Shown here one piece after another: positions 23,701 through 35,951 of a stretch of DNA of 64,000 bases. The stretch comes from Climacium dendroides. Lineage: Eukaryota; Streptophyta; Bryopsida; Hypnales; Climaciaceae. The position numbers and the translations under genes were made by a program. Where the stretch lies: assembly GCA_950106755.1 (NCBI GenBank), contig OX467090.1, forward strand, positions 930,001 to 994,000, given 5' to 3'. Under the pieces are notes generated by a model. It made no database searches. It was not told the DNA's origin and saw only the letters and a program-made list of their open reading frames with translations. Position 1 is the stretch's first letter; every line of letters begins with the position of its first letter.

Positions 23701-24390
23701 ACAAAGGTGATTGTGAACTACTATTGTATTTCAATAATATCACATTGTTTGAAAATATGATTTCTATGTATGCATGATTGGAAATATTTTAATAAAATAA
23801 TTAAAATTATTATTATTAAGACTTATCAAAATCATTATCATGCATTCTATTCAAATATATCAAATTTCTACTAATATGTGATACAATGAATACGTAGTAT
23901 AGTAAGTACGAGCCTCTAATATTAATGATAGCATTTGTGATATTACAAAGGGACTTATGATTTTAATAGTATGATGAACTTTGATTCCAAGTGAATGGGT
24001 AATTATTTGGGTAATATTTTTGGCTTTGCCAAGGATACTAATTGATTTATTGTATGTCTTTCATAATGTTCTATTATTTTAAACAAAAAGAGTAATTCCA
24101 AAAAATCATGATTAGTCGATTTTGAAAGAATTTCAAGCTTGTACCTATTTTTTTCTTTGGTATTAGGTTGAAGTCCACGACTTTTGCATGAGCAGTCCAT
24201 AAAAGTACATGGACTTTTACATTTTTTTAACTACTCAAACCCATTTGAAGAAGTATCAATTAATTTTTTTAAGTTCATTTGTAAGGCTTTGGTTTATACC
24301 AAAGTGTTAAAACTTTTTTTTTCCGGTTTTTTCAATGTTTATGTATGTACTCTTTTTTTGAATGTTGAACATTTAATCCAAATTTTTTAC
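20700..24390. other. AT-rich, gene-free stretch
   Basis: No convincing coding sequence or RNA gene is seen. Frames are short and AT-driven. Between about 23,100 and 23,950 a diverged repeat recurs: ATTTCTATAATATCAC followed within about 20-30 bp by GTGATATTACAWAGGTG. It forms short hairpins near 23,295 and 23,665, with partial copies near 23,735 and 23,935. Confidence 0.6.
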
Positions 24391-24396
24391 ACTGGA

Positions 24397-24462
24397 CCTT
24401 GAACCCCAAACCCTAAACCCTAAACCCTTAAACCCTAAACCCTAAACCCTAAATCCTAAAGC
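24397..24462 (+). repeat. Interstitial telomere-like repeats (CCCTAAA)
   Basis: About eight units of AACCCTAAACCC with small variations, in the same orientation as the tract at 19,241. This is the best telomere-like match in the window. Confidence 0.9.
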
Positions 24463-24721
24463 GTTGTTTACATTTTGTACACCAAAATTCATAAACAAAG
24501 AGATTTTATTTTGCAACGACGCTAGCGTGCGAGCAGGAGCGTGGAGCTTGTGAGCATGGAGCCCCCAAACCCCCAAAAATGGAAATTTGTACTCCCAAAT
24601 TTTTTTTTTCTCCAATTTTTTTGTAAAAAAAGAGGAGAAATGTCTAATTTCTGACCTATTACCGTGTACCCTATAACCGTGGATTAGATGAAAATTTATT
24701 GGACATTGGGGGGCGAATTCC

Positions 24722-24905
24722 ATCACTCACCATATTTTTTTCCTAGAGGTTGTGGAAGTCAAGCACCACCGGTGAACACAAATTCATCCACTAATTTTAA
24801 TGGGGGGGGGGACAATGCTATCACTCACCATATTTTTTTCCCTAAAGGTTGTGGAAGTCAAGCACCACTAGTGAACACAAATTCATCCACTAATTTTAAT
24901 TTGTA
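24722..24905. repeat. 98-bp tandem duplication
   Basis: ATCACTCACCATATTTTTTT at 24,722 recurs at 24,820, with downstream GTTGTGGAAGTCAAGCACCA also repeated. A run of ten G separates the copies. Confidence 0.85.
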
Positions 24906-25306
24906 GGCAACTCCAGCACTTACCATTTCCTCGCCCAAATATGGAGTTGCTTAAATACAAAGTACATATGATATAATCAATCCTGAACAAAAAGCTAAAG
25001 AACCGTTGGGAATATAATATGCCACACAATTACGGCCAATCAGAGCTCGCCTAGCGGTCCTCTAGCTATGACTATTTCAAGAACGTGACAACTTATATAG
25101 TGATTCATTTTGAAATGCCTATCGTTATGGGACAAGTGAAGACTGAAAAGTGACCTCAAAATATGTGTTGTGGAACACATGAATACAAACCCTGGAACAT
25201 TGGTCTTGTCACTCTTTCTGGGAAAAATAATGCATCAAATCATTTCAATTGTCATATACAAAATGAGCGCATTACAATTGAAATACATTGCAAATTGTGG
25301 ACATGG

Positions 25307-28300
25307 CTATTCTGGAAGTGTAATCATTCCAGCTTGTACTAGGAGTTCTTTCAACTCATTGAAGCTATAACTTGGTGCATGAATGAATTTGTCTTTGTTG
25401 ACATCCATCTTGCAAAAGTACCTGTACAAGTAGTACAAGTGCTTGCAATTAACGTATTGTTGCCGACCTCCAATGGTGGACACTGCCATATTCACGAAAT
25501 CTAGGCACGTGCACGTGGGAAATTGGCCCATTGTAACTCGATATGCATTTCTGTTGGAGTCAGGCCCTGTCTCTAATTCCACAATTGCACCAAGGCCTGG
25601 AAGAGGGAGCAGTGTTACTCCTACAATTTGCCCTGTAATATTATCTGCACTTTCCCACTTATTCCGCTGTTCGGCAGTAGGTGCATTTGCAATCCTTCGA
25701 ATGGCCCTACTGTTCCTCACTATTGGATACACGTCCGAGTTCTTTGATAAAGGGTGGTCATACAAAATAGGACTAAAAATCTTTGACATGTTGAACAAAT
25801 GACGTGGTGACAAGACTGGGCGTTCTTGGAGGCGAAATCCTGCATGCTGTAGCAACAATGTCTCCTCTCGGCTTAAGTTCGTTCCAGACAGGACAGGCCA
25901 AACTTTCGGCACCTCCGGCCAATCAAGAACCTACTTCCGCTTTGTTCCTTTCACGCATCGTTCGATGTCATCCCAACAAAACCAGAAATCAGCCACCACC
26001 TCTCACTTACTCCCGTACTCTTCTTTCCGACCGCGGTAAGTAGGAACTGGAGTACCCTTCTTCCATTTTGCAATCTTGCTAGTGCACTTGATGTTTGATC
26101 TATGTTGTTGGGCTTGGCATCTTGCGTTGGATTTGTGGCTGATTCTAGCAATGTGCCATCTAGATGTGTCGCAATTGCTTTCAAACGCCACCACAACATG
26201 TCGAGAAGTATTTGGGTGAGATTGTTTATCCTTGTCTTCAAAAGATTGAGAGGCACTTGTGGTGGACCTCGTTCTCACGCGGGGTTGAGAAAAGTTGATC
26301 TTATTCGGTCTATGGGAGTCTCCTGCATCACCAATGGGCACGTCCAATTTCTTCTTAGTGCTCCCAAAAATTTCTTCTCCTTCCAAGTGTGGCACTCTAG
26401 TTCCCACACCCTCTACTCCAGGCAATGTGTTCAGTGCCTCTGCAATTTTTTTGGGATCTCCACTTCTCCTAGCAATTCTCAACCTCAGTTCCCCCTTTGA
26501 TGGCCCTGATCCTGATGCATATCCCTTCAAGTATGCCCGGTAGTTTGTCATTTGCATCCAAGCCCGGGTACTATCATCACATGTGGCGTCAAACAAGTTG
26601 TTTCCTCGCTTTCCAGACATTTGTAGCCACTTGTTATGCACCGTTTCAAATAAATTACATGATGGCAAGTCCAACATCTCCTCCAAGTTTAATTTCTACA
26701 AATTCCACGCAAGATAATCAGAGAGTTAGTAATTCATATGTAGAATTGTGGGAACTTGCAAATTCCTTACAATGTATCTTGGTTGCTTGTGTAATTCCAG
26801 AAGGTGACACCCTTGTAATCACTCATATGGGTAGGAATATAATTATGGCTGTAGACATAATGAAGTTATTTCTTCCAATGCGGCCTTCTTATTAAAAAAA
26901 TATTAAGCATTTGCTATTACCAGAACTCAAATTTTCATTACTTTTAACAAAAATGATGGGGTCATGATGACACCTCCAAAACGTCAGTCGGAGGCATGTT
27001 TCTATGGTGTTTGGAGGACCCCCCAATTTCGGTAGTCTGGAAGAAAATATTCCAAAATTTTAATAAAAATTAAAGACTAAATTAAAATCCTATCAAGAAT
27101 GTAGAGTTCTCTTACTTTTCTATAACAAAATGAACTTCAAAACCTTTAGCCCTTGTACAAATTAAAATTCAGAATTCACTTACCATGTCCATGAAGCCTC
27201 CCCATTGACGGTATCGGAAATGCCAAAAAGCTAGCTAGTGGTCTAGGTGATGTACACCTTCTTCTACAGCAACTCCAGAGGACAACCACCAAGACTGTAT
27301 TGCGAGGTAGTGGACCTGCGCTTGGTCCATGTTCTCCGAATCTTTGTATTGTTTACACAAAGTAATATGTTGCTGTTGGAATGCTTCCTTGATGTACTTT
27401 TGCGTATGCTTGTGAAGAGAGGTACTCCAATGCAACAAACATGTCCTCTCGCGATTCTCCATTTCATCATTGGCGGAGCCACTACCATACACAATGCGGA
27501 CCGCATTCCAGTTGGCCATGGCGCTATCTGCCATAAATCCCTTAAAGTTAGGGTTAGCCACTCCATGGCGATGCATGACAGCATTCAAACTCCGCCAAAA
27601 TTGTACTTGAACTTTCGTATCTTCGGATTGCATATCGCACATTGCAATAGTCATCACCTTCTTGTACTCCGTATCATAGATGTGGCAGGCCATTGTGGTC
27701 CAGTCCTTCACGCGCTTCACATGGTCAAACATCAACCATGCATTTTGCAGGTTCCCTGCCGGCTGCATCCGTCTCACGAGGTCCACTCCACTTCCGGATC
27801 CTTCTGTAAGCATCTTGAAAATGTATACCTTTTCCTTGCCTTGACCTGGGAAGACGCTGTCATGTATGAACTCAAACTTCGATTCTCTCTTCATGGTCAT
27901 TATGTTGTTGATTATCCCTCCATGATTGTTAGAACGAAAAGAAGAGATGACGTTGCGAATACTTAGACTACTCAAATATTGGAAGCGATCCATGACCTCT
28001 TCCATTTCCTCTGCTTTCAACATCTTCTTCTCCCCCTCTCCATTGTGAAATAGATAGTTTCCGAGAAAGCCTTTACTAGCAGAGAGAGTTATTGCGGAGT
28101 TTGTGGCTGTGGGTGTTTTGTCCACTTGCTCCGCGATCAGTTCGCAAATCACTTGAGTAGAATCTCTGTACATACCTCTAGCAATAGGGTGGCCATGCTC
28201 TCCAAGGTGAATAGCAGCCCTACTCATTTCTGGATTCTCAGTATACGCAAAGTATATCCTAGCCTTGCATGTGCCAAAACATGTTGGTGGCATCTTGCAA

Positions 28301-29343
28301 ACCTTGCAAACTAGGCTAGACTCTTTTGGGGGACACTTGCCAATAGTGAAAGGAAACACAGTGTAGCCACTTCACTCAGTTTCATTTTGCCGTGAGGCTC
28401 TTTTCAAATACTGACAATTGGCATTCTTACAAACGAGATGGCCAGCACAATAGGACTTACGGAATTTGAGGTTGTCGGAGTTGTGGATGTTTGTGGTCAT
28501 GAGCTTGCACCACGGATGTCCATTGTAGCGCTTGTCTATTCCTTCCAAGTGCTTGGCCCCCGTTGAAGATGAAGATGTTCCACAAGGAGGCAATTCGAAG
28601 ATGACATCCCCGTCGTATACAGGTGGGAGAAACGGAACCCTTTGGTGCTTCACAGTGTTCAGATCCATTGTTGACAATTCATTTCGAGAGCGATGCATAC
28701 TGGCAAGTCTTTTCAGACACTCCATGATGCTTGCTTTTGCTAGTACATGTGTTTGTATTGGAGGTAGTGATGGTGACGAATTAGAGAGACTTCTTGACGG
28801 GGTACTAGACAGTGATTTCCCAATGCCTGTCTCTCTAGATGCAATCTGGATAGAACCACTTTGCTTTCGAGCAATGACATTGGGAGACTCTCCTTCAGAT
28901 TCGGTAGACAACTCTATAATTGGATCTAATCTCTCCACTTTCACATCAGGAAGTATTGGAGGCATGTGTGGGACTCATAGAGCTTCTCTACTTGGGGTAG
29001 GTGACAGGGTAGGAGGACTACATGGCATATCAACTGTAGAATTATCTGACTGTCGACTTTGGATTTCTGTTGATGCAACTAGCATGGACAATGGAAGTCC
29101 ATACGCTCTGTAATTCCTAGGAGTAAGAAACCAACAATACGTTCCATCCTCCGCCGACTTCACTACCGGAATAGACTGAAGCACTTCACCTGATTCCGAC
29201 CTTTTTTCTTCCTTGACATAGATGGAGGACTCTACAAATTTGAATTGAACGTGTAGAAGGTGACAAGGGACTCTAGCATGCCCATCATCACCAACCGGGA
29301 ATACCAGAGGAATGTCATAACCATCAACTCTCATCAACGCCAT
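25307..29343 (-). pseudogene. MULE-like transposase with SWIM zinc finger, broken
   Basis: A leftward two-exon gene starts at the ATG at 29,343. Exon 1 ends at donor GTAAGT (27,183) and exon 2 begins at 26,695 after TTTGTAG, with phase kept. Exon 1 has a Cys-rich region (CKVCKMPPTCFGTCKARIYF, near 28,300). It then has a Mutator-type catalytic region with WLMFDHVKRVKDW near 27,715 and FKGFMADSAMANWNAVR near 27,520. Exon 2 ends with a SWIM finger (CTCLDFVNMA then NCKHLYYLYRYF, near 25,450-25,530), typical of MULE transposases. In-frame stops at 28,975, 28,372, 27,235, 26,003 and about 25,945 show that it is dead. No TIRs could be assigned. It lies inside the giant insertion and may be nested there. 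Confidence 0.75.
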
Positions 29344-29364
29344 TGTTGCAACTGGAGGAGGCAC

Positions 29365-32000
29365 TCAAAGAATGCCGAAAATCCAAATGCAAGCAAGGAG
29401 AAGAGGTACACAACAATTGAGCTCTGGCTTTTGAATGATTAAGATTCTTTTTTGGTTCGCCTAGGGTAGTCTTACAGACTCAGGGTTGAACCAAATAATT
29501 GAGCCGTATTCTTCTTCCGAAGACATTTATTGCCATTTTATGGCAATTGCCTTAAAGAAATAATGTCTTCCATGTACATCAAATTCGGAAAACTACGTGA
29601 CTGTTAAACCTAGTGAAGCTTCCCTAAAAATCAATTAATTATATCCTAACGAATCCATAGGGTTTGAGTGTGATTAATAACTAAATATTTTAAGGATTTC
29701 TCTTCTCAATTAAAATGAATGCTCATTACAAAGGCACACACAGAATGTCCTTGTCATCCGTAGGTATAAACAAATTCTCAAAAGTCTATTCCATGTGATC
29801 ACACTTTACCACTACTCTACTCTAATTTCTTTCAGCATCTCCAATATACATCAAAATAGAAAATGAAAAGCAAAGAGAACTCCTCATCTCAGAATCCAAT
29901 AAGTGAACTTAGAAAATTGCATTAAGTAATTAGTTGAACAGTCAATTAGACTATTCATTACTAACAGTCCATATTTCTAAGAGAAACATGCGAAGTCTGG
30001 AAGTCCTATTCTCATTAAGAAAAACTTAGAATCAGAACTCTGACAATCTACTATATTTTGTTTTTTAATACATAGGATTGTGCTCAAGCTTTGGCATGTG
30101 CGAGTATTGAAGCCTATGCATAAGGAATTATACCCCTCTTGAATAGCTTACTCGTCATTTTGGATTGGCGGCATCATCTTCAATGTAGGCTCCGCCACCA
30201 TTGTCAGTGTACTTGTAGATTTCAAATATTGGACACATTAAGGAACCTGCCATGCGCCGACTTATGCATCCTCTTGTCATTCGTATTAGTCTTATTAAAT
30301 GAGGATGTGACGGCGCACGCAAGCATACTATAGAATATAAGGACCACCATTTGTATTCTTTGTCTTCATTCAAATGGTTTGGCTTTTAGTGTTGGTGTTG
30401 TAGTTGAGAGCGTTGATGAATAGGCTATTTGAGCTCCCTTCATGCTTGTAGACAACTCAGTGAAGGAGTTCATTAGTTTGAGACCTAGAAAAAGAGGAAG
30501 GAGACGAGGTTCCATATATTTTTCATCATCCAAGGCACTGAGGCGATCCAGAATGACGAGAAGAGGGAGAGCGGTGCCAAAGACTGCCGAATCGGCACCT
30601 ACGGATTTGCGGAGAGTTCTTCGATATGAAGTGGGAGTACTGCTCGTGAGGAGGATGTGCATGCTGTCGATGTTGAGGCAGCGCTAGAGGTGTTCTTAGA
30701 AAATCCAAGTTCCCAACGTGGCAGACGGACAACGGACGCCATGGTACGAAGCTTTCAGAGTACTCATTTAGTATCCCTTTTTTCTTTCCTCTTCGTGGTT
30801 TAGCAGGAACGCCAAAAGATAGAAGATTTCTGTGCCAAGCTCTAGTACGTCATTGTAACTGTATTAGTGTATACGTAGTAGGAATATGTGGATTGGAAGA
30901 CACGTCTATCTAAGAACCTTCTATTCATTAAAACCCTCTCAGTTTGTTTGTAAGTGAAGTCCTGTATTTTGAGATGGTTTGGTAGAACAGTTAGCAGGAG
31001 GATACTACCATTTTCACAGGAAATACTGGTTGCACACTATCTTCGCATACTTGTAATAAAGCAAATAGATGTTAAAGTTTGAGAACTTCTTTTCTTCGTG
31101 AATAGAGTTATGCTTTCAAAATCTTAGTTAGCCCCTAAGTAAATCAGTAAAAGTGTCAAATATTGAAGTGTGAATTTGGTCAAATTTTCTATCCTTTTAT
31201 AAGAGCAGTTGCACTCCATCAACTTGATGGTGCTATGTATAGTGAATTTCACAGCTTTTCATACAACAATAACTTCAATGAAAGCGCATTTCAATGTGCT
31301 AGCACTATACGTAGTTCTTCATGTCACCTCCAATCCTAGAGAACATTGATTTCCAAATTTCAAAAAAATTGTGGTGATTGATAGGATTTATAAAAAGAAA
31401 CATTTGCTTCATTTGTAATAATGAAAGTATTCCTTCAGATTTACAAACTCAACATTGGTTTAGGAAAGAAGCTCTTTCAACACCTTCATTGTCAGACATC
31501 AAAATGAAAAAACTTTGTTTTATTGAAGACAATGATAACCCCTCACGCTTTTGGTCTAGGACAAACATCTTTAGGGTGCCTTAGGCATTTAGGGGTGAAT
31601 AAAATAAATGTCTCCTTCAAATAGACAAAGGGGCTATTTTTCATTCCAATTGCTTATATTATATTGCAATTTCCAAATCGCTTAGGATTAGAAAAACATC
31701 TCTTCGTGACTTCTTCTAAGACTTCAACTCGTCTTCAGAGACCATGTGGCAACATCTCAAGCTATGCCACCTACAATGGATCCAAATTTAATCTGGACCA
31801 TTGATTCCCAAGACTAATCCACGGTTCCAGATGTAGGCCTTATCTACAAATGCAAGAGGGGATGGATTTTTTGTTTTTTCAAAATTCTTGCAGCGATGCA
31901 AATGGAAATGCTCTCTGTGCATTGTACTTTTGAATGTCCGGTGACCTTAGTGCACCGCAGCGTCCCCGTAGGACTATTTTTTTTTAATTTGAAGATTCCC
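29365..32000. other. No recognised gene; a few short frames
   Basis: Short frames at 30,140-30,690 (both strands) have no recognisable motifs. An AT-rich stretch with a 68-codon frame at 31,378 is also unassigned. I see no RNA gene. Confidence 0.4.
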
Positions 32001-32230
32001 TACTATTCTTGCGAATTTCTGGAACAAGAACTGTAGGGTCATTTGATCTGAATCGCGGCTCATTTGATCTGGAATTTCAAATTCCCTCGGAGGTGATATA
32101 TCTCCACTCGCATGACGGTCTTGGTGATCCGGAGGTGATGGTGGGAAATCCTATCCGCAGCCGCGGAGAATTTCCAAAAGCGGCCTTGTTTCTAAAATTG
32201 GAGTTCCCATGCTCAAGTTGCAGTGCATGC

Positions 32231-32431
32231 AACATGGCGCGCTGTACTTTCTTCGTTGCGAATTCAGTGGCCATAGGAACTTACAAACCTCACAGCGTCT
32301 TCACATTTTGTCTTTTGATTTGCTTGTGCACGTTTTGGGCAGCTGCGGGAGACGACAAGGACCACTCGGAGTCGGTCGGGCGAAGTTCCAGAAGAAGTGG
32401 TTGTTCCTCCGATGGAGACAAGAATTGCTAA
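32231..32431 (+). CDS. Small hypothetical protein with hydrophobic segment
   Basis: A frame from an ATG at 32,231 encodes about 66 residues: MARCTFFVAN, then a hydrophobic stretch (FTFCLLICLCTFWAAAG), then a charged Ser-rich tail. The frame is open further upstream to 32,009. The hydrophobic part could be a membrane anchor or signal peptide. No family is recognised, and it may not be a gene. The palindrome-bearing repeats of the GGATCC family begin 130 bp downstream. Confidence 0.25.
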   Translation, partial: NMARCTFFVANSVAIGTYKPHSVFTFCLLICLCTFWAAAGDDKDHSESVGRSSRRSGCSSDGDKNC

Positions 32432-32536
32432 GGTACTCTCTCAATTCTTGCATCTCTCGCCTTCCCAATTCCCTCTGAGTCAACCTTCACCGGTTTCCTT
32501 TCTCGGTGTCATCTTCTCGTTTTGTCCAACCCTATT

Positions 32537-33500
32537 GACATCTCGAAGGCGCTTCTTCTGATTCTCGGAGGCCCCTCTGGGTTCGAGGAGACCACCCTCG
32601 GATCCGAGGCACAGTTAGTGGCTCCCGTGGGGACCCCTCAATTTGATATTTTTTTTTAAAAGTTCCGCCTACTTCACAAGCTGAACTGGATCGTTGGTTT
32701 AGAATTTGTAAATACGAAGTCAATGTTGGGCAGTTGAAGCTGCACTTGGACACTATCATCTCCAACTCCTGGGGAGTAGAATCTTGAAGGCATTCTCAAA
32801 TGCCAAGCATCCCTGCAGTTGTGAAAGCCAAGCATTCGCAATGAATCTTTAAATATTCACCATTTCCTATTTTTTTGGGCAGTGTCTTTTCATCTTGTAT
32901 CTTGCTTTTGTGACATCTCGAAGGCGCTTCCTCTGATTCTCGGGGGTCCCCCTGGGTTCGAGGAGACCACCCTCGGATCCGAGGCACAGTCAGTGGCTTT
33001 CGTGGGGACCCCCTCAATTTGAAAAGAAATTTCGAAGTTCCGCTTTCTTGACAGGCCGAACTGGATCGATGGTTTAGAATTCTTAGATTTTGGAGATGCA
33101 GAGTTGGTGTTGGGCAGTTGAAGCTGCACTCGAACGCTATCATCTCCAACTCCTGGGGAGTAGAATCTTGAAGGCATTCTCAAATGCCAAGCATCTCTGC
33201 AGTTGTGAAAGCCAAGCATTCGCAATGAATCTTTAAATATTCACCATTTCAAATTTTTTTTGTCGGTGTCTTTTCATCTTGTATCCTGCTTCTATGACAT
33301 CTCGAAGGCGCTTCCTCTGATTCTCGGGGGTCCCCCTGGGTCGGAAGAGACCACCCTCGGATCTAGGTTTTTGGATTTGTCCAGTTTTTGTGACGTCGCA
33401 TGGGCGAACATATTGATTGTTTGGGGTCCACCTCAGTTGGAAGAATTCACCCTCGGATCGAGGCACAATCAGAGGCCCTCCTGGGGCCCCCTTGAAATTG
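32537..33500. repeat. Three to four tandem units carrying GGATCC-family palindromes
   Basis: GACATCTCGAAGGCGCTTC starts units at 32,537, 32,912 and 33,296 (periods 375 and 384 bp). Each holds a GGGGTCC...CCTCGGATCCGAGG...GGACCCC palindrome or part of one (32,566-32,638; 32,941-33,012; partial 33,324-33,367). A further related copy lies at 33,420-33,491. Frames in this region are repeat artefacts. Confidence 0.9.
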
Positions 33501-33565
33501 GATACAATTGGAAAGAATTTCGAAATTTCCTAGATTCTGAGTCAAGAATGCATATTCTTTATAAG

Positions 33566-33911
33566 CCAAAATGCCCCTATTCCACCGAGTTTGTTATTGA
33601 GTACTTAACCAGTGCTCAACATTCATTGGATCTGAATGCCAAAAATGTTTTAAGAATGAATGGGTGCTCCAGATCATAAGCAGTCTTGTAGTTTTGGGAA
33701 TGTGGATTAAAGCAGTATTGAAGTTTTGGAAGAGTAAACCAAAATGCCCCTATTCCACCGAGTTTGTTATTGAGTACTTAACTAGTGCTCAACATTCATT
33801 GGATCTGAATGCCAAAAATGTTTTAGGAATGAATGGGTACTCCAGATCATAAGTAGTCTTGTAGTTTTGGGAATGTGGATTAAAGCAGTATTGAAGTTTT
33901 GGAAGAGTAAA
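33566..33911. repeat. 173-bp unit, two tandem copies
   Basis: CCAAAATGCCCCTATTCCAC at 33,566 recurs at 33,739. The two units differ at only a few bases, so the duplication is recent. Confidence 0.95.
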
Positions 33912-34235
33912 CCTTCTAAGCCGGTTTCCGGTGGATGGTGACCGGTGATAAGTGCCCTGTGTCCGGTGAATTCTTGGGATTGATGGTTATCATCAAGATT
34001 TCTTTGCTATTTGGTGATCTCACTTATCCTTATAGGGTTTGGTGATTCTTAAGATTCATGTAGTGTTTGGTGATCCTATTGATCTTTATAGTGATTGGTC
34101 ATTTTCTTGATCCATTTAGTGTATTGTGCTTGGTGATTGTTGATTTCTACAGTGTTTGGCAATGTTGAAAGTATATGCTTTGACGGTGCTTAGCCTTGGA
34201 CTTTGCCTTAGGATTATTCTTATTTCAAAAACAAA

Positions 34236-34631
34236 GGGGTCCCCGACAGTGCCACCAAACAAGCCTCGGATCCGAGGCTTGTTTGGTGGCACTCACTGGG
34301 ACCCCCCTTATTTTCTAGGAATCGTATGGGTCATACTTACTTTAGCCTTTTATTACTTGTGGACCATGCCTTAGGTTTAATCTTATTTCAAAAATGAGGG
34401 GGTCCCTGTGAGTGCCACCAAACAAGCCTCGGATCTGAGGCTTGTTTGGTGGCACTCACGGGGACCCCCTTATTTCATAGAAATCGTGAAAATCATACTA
34501 TATTTTGTCATTGATTAGTTTTGGAACATGCCATCGGATTTATCTTATTTCAAAAATAAGGGGGTCCTAGTGAGTGCCACCAAAGAAGCCTCGGATCCGA
34601 GGCTTGGTTGGAGGCACTCACTAGGACCCCC
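34236..34631. repeat. Three long GGATCC-family palindromes
   Basis: Near-perfect palindromes of about 72 bp lie at 34,236-34,307, 34,398-34,469 and 34,560-34,631, spaced 162 bp. Each runs GGGGTCC, GTGCCACCAAACAA, centre GCCTCGGATCCGAGGC, then the mirror arm to GGACCCC. They would extrude strong hairpins. They lie upstream of the rightward genes at 35.2 and 35.95 kb. Confidence 0.95.
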
Positions 34632-35204
34632 TTATTTTCAATGAATTCAAATTATTATGATTATCTGTGATGCTCCTTAGCCTTGAAAGGTGTACTTTGA
34701 TTCTTCTTTTTCTTGAAATAATTTGTTTTTGTTCTAAATGTGATAGTGTTTAGAGATCCTAATAATGGTCAGGATGTAATAAAATCTCTTGGATTGTAGA
34801 GGAGTTTCCTAAATCCTGGTAATTCGTTCTGTGTTCAGTGATCCTGATGTTTCTATTTACAGTGTTTGGTAACTGTGCTTATTCTTAGTGGTTTGGGTGG
34901 TCCTCATGATTCCTCTAATGTATGATGATCTTGTTGGTCCTTACAGTGTTTGGTAATCTTTGATACTCTTACTATGATTTATGTTCCTTATCATTGTCTA
35001 GAAAGCATAAAGAAATTGATTGGATCGATTGCACTGTACCTTCTATGTCCAAAACCATGTACGTCTCTACGTGCGTTGGTGGAACTCTTTTATTTCTTTT
35101 GGACTTTAAAAATGTACTTTCATTTGTAGATCTCCTCAAGCACTATGTGGCATTAGATGATTTTGAGCATGCATTTCTAACTTCAAAAATGTTGCAATCC
35201 ACAG

Positions 35205-35738
35205 AAGGTTAGACGTGGCCAAAATGTCTCTTCATCGACCTCGGTACCTCCTCACGTCACGGGCACCCATGAGGCAGGACCATCTCAGGCTCTCACACCA
35301 CTGAAGGAGACTCTAGAGGTTCTTCACGATTCTGATGAAGACAAAGACACTGAGGAGGATCAAGTTCATGATGAGGACTTGGTAAGTTTTGATGATGTCA
35401 TGGACGCAGCTGATCACGCTGTGGATGCCTTTGAGAGTTCTAAACTCAGTCGGGTGAGTGACACCTGAGCACCGAGATATGCACGCCACTTTACGCCCGT
35501 ACAGAAACGTAGACGTCTTCAAGTTATACTTGAGATGGCTAGAAACCGTCCGCTGCAGTGTATGTCTCCCGAGAGTTCGGACACGGAGTATTCCTCGAAG
35601 ACGTAGGGGTCCATCACCATTGACGGGCCACCGATGGAGGAGACCCGCGATTGTGCACGTAGTTCATTCCAAGGTTTAGAAGAAATTGTCATCATCCATC
35701 TGAGCTCTGACTCAGAGGAAGATGTGGACATTGAGTGA
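35205..35738 (+). pseudogene. Small acidic spliced gene, unknown
   Basis: Two exons can be read: 35,205-35,453 (after TCCACAG, ending at donor GTGAGT) and 35,505-35,738 (after CGTACAG, ending TGA). Phase is kept. The product is acidic and Ser-rich (HDSDEEDKDTEEDQVHDED-like and SSDSEEDVDIE-like stretches) with a basic patch at the start of exon 2 (KRRRLQVILEMARNR). One TAG near 35,604 interrupts exon 2. An upstream exon may exist in 34,994-35,200. It may be a partner of the gene that starts 200 bp downstream. Function unknown. Confidence 0.35.
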
Positions 35739-35951
35739 TCCCATTGTATTGGATTTCCTTTAAAGGCACATCGCTTGTGAGCGTTTCTTATACAATGCAT
35801 GTCCTTTGATCCTAAATCTTTTGCCTCTGTTGTGTCATTTCTCATGCAATAATTTTTTACAAAATCCTAGTATATTTTAGTTTCTAGGGGAATTTGGATC
35901 CATTGATGAGAGTCCAGGGCTATTGCTCAATTTCATGGTTGAACCTCGCAG

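Noticed and set aside
32009..33852. Protein-coding genes in the 32-34 kb repeats
   Set aside because: Frames repeat with the 380-bp and 173-bp units and include the palindrome arms. They are repeat artefacts apart from a weak candidate at 32,231.
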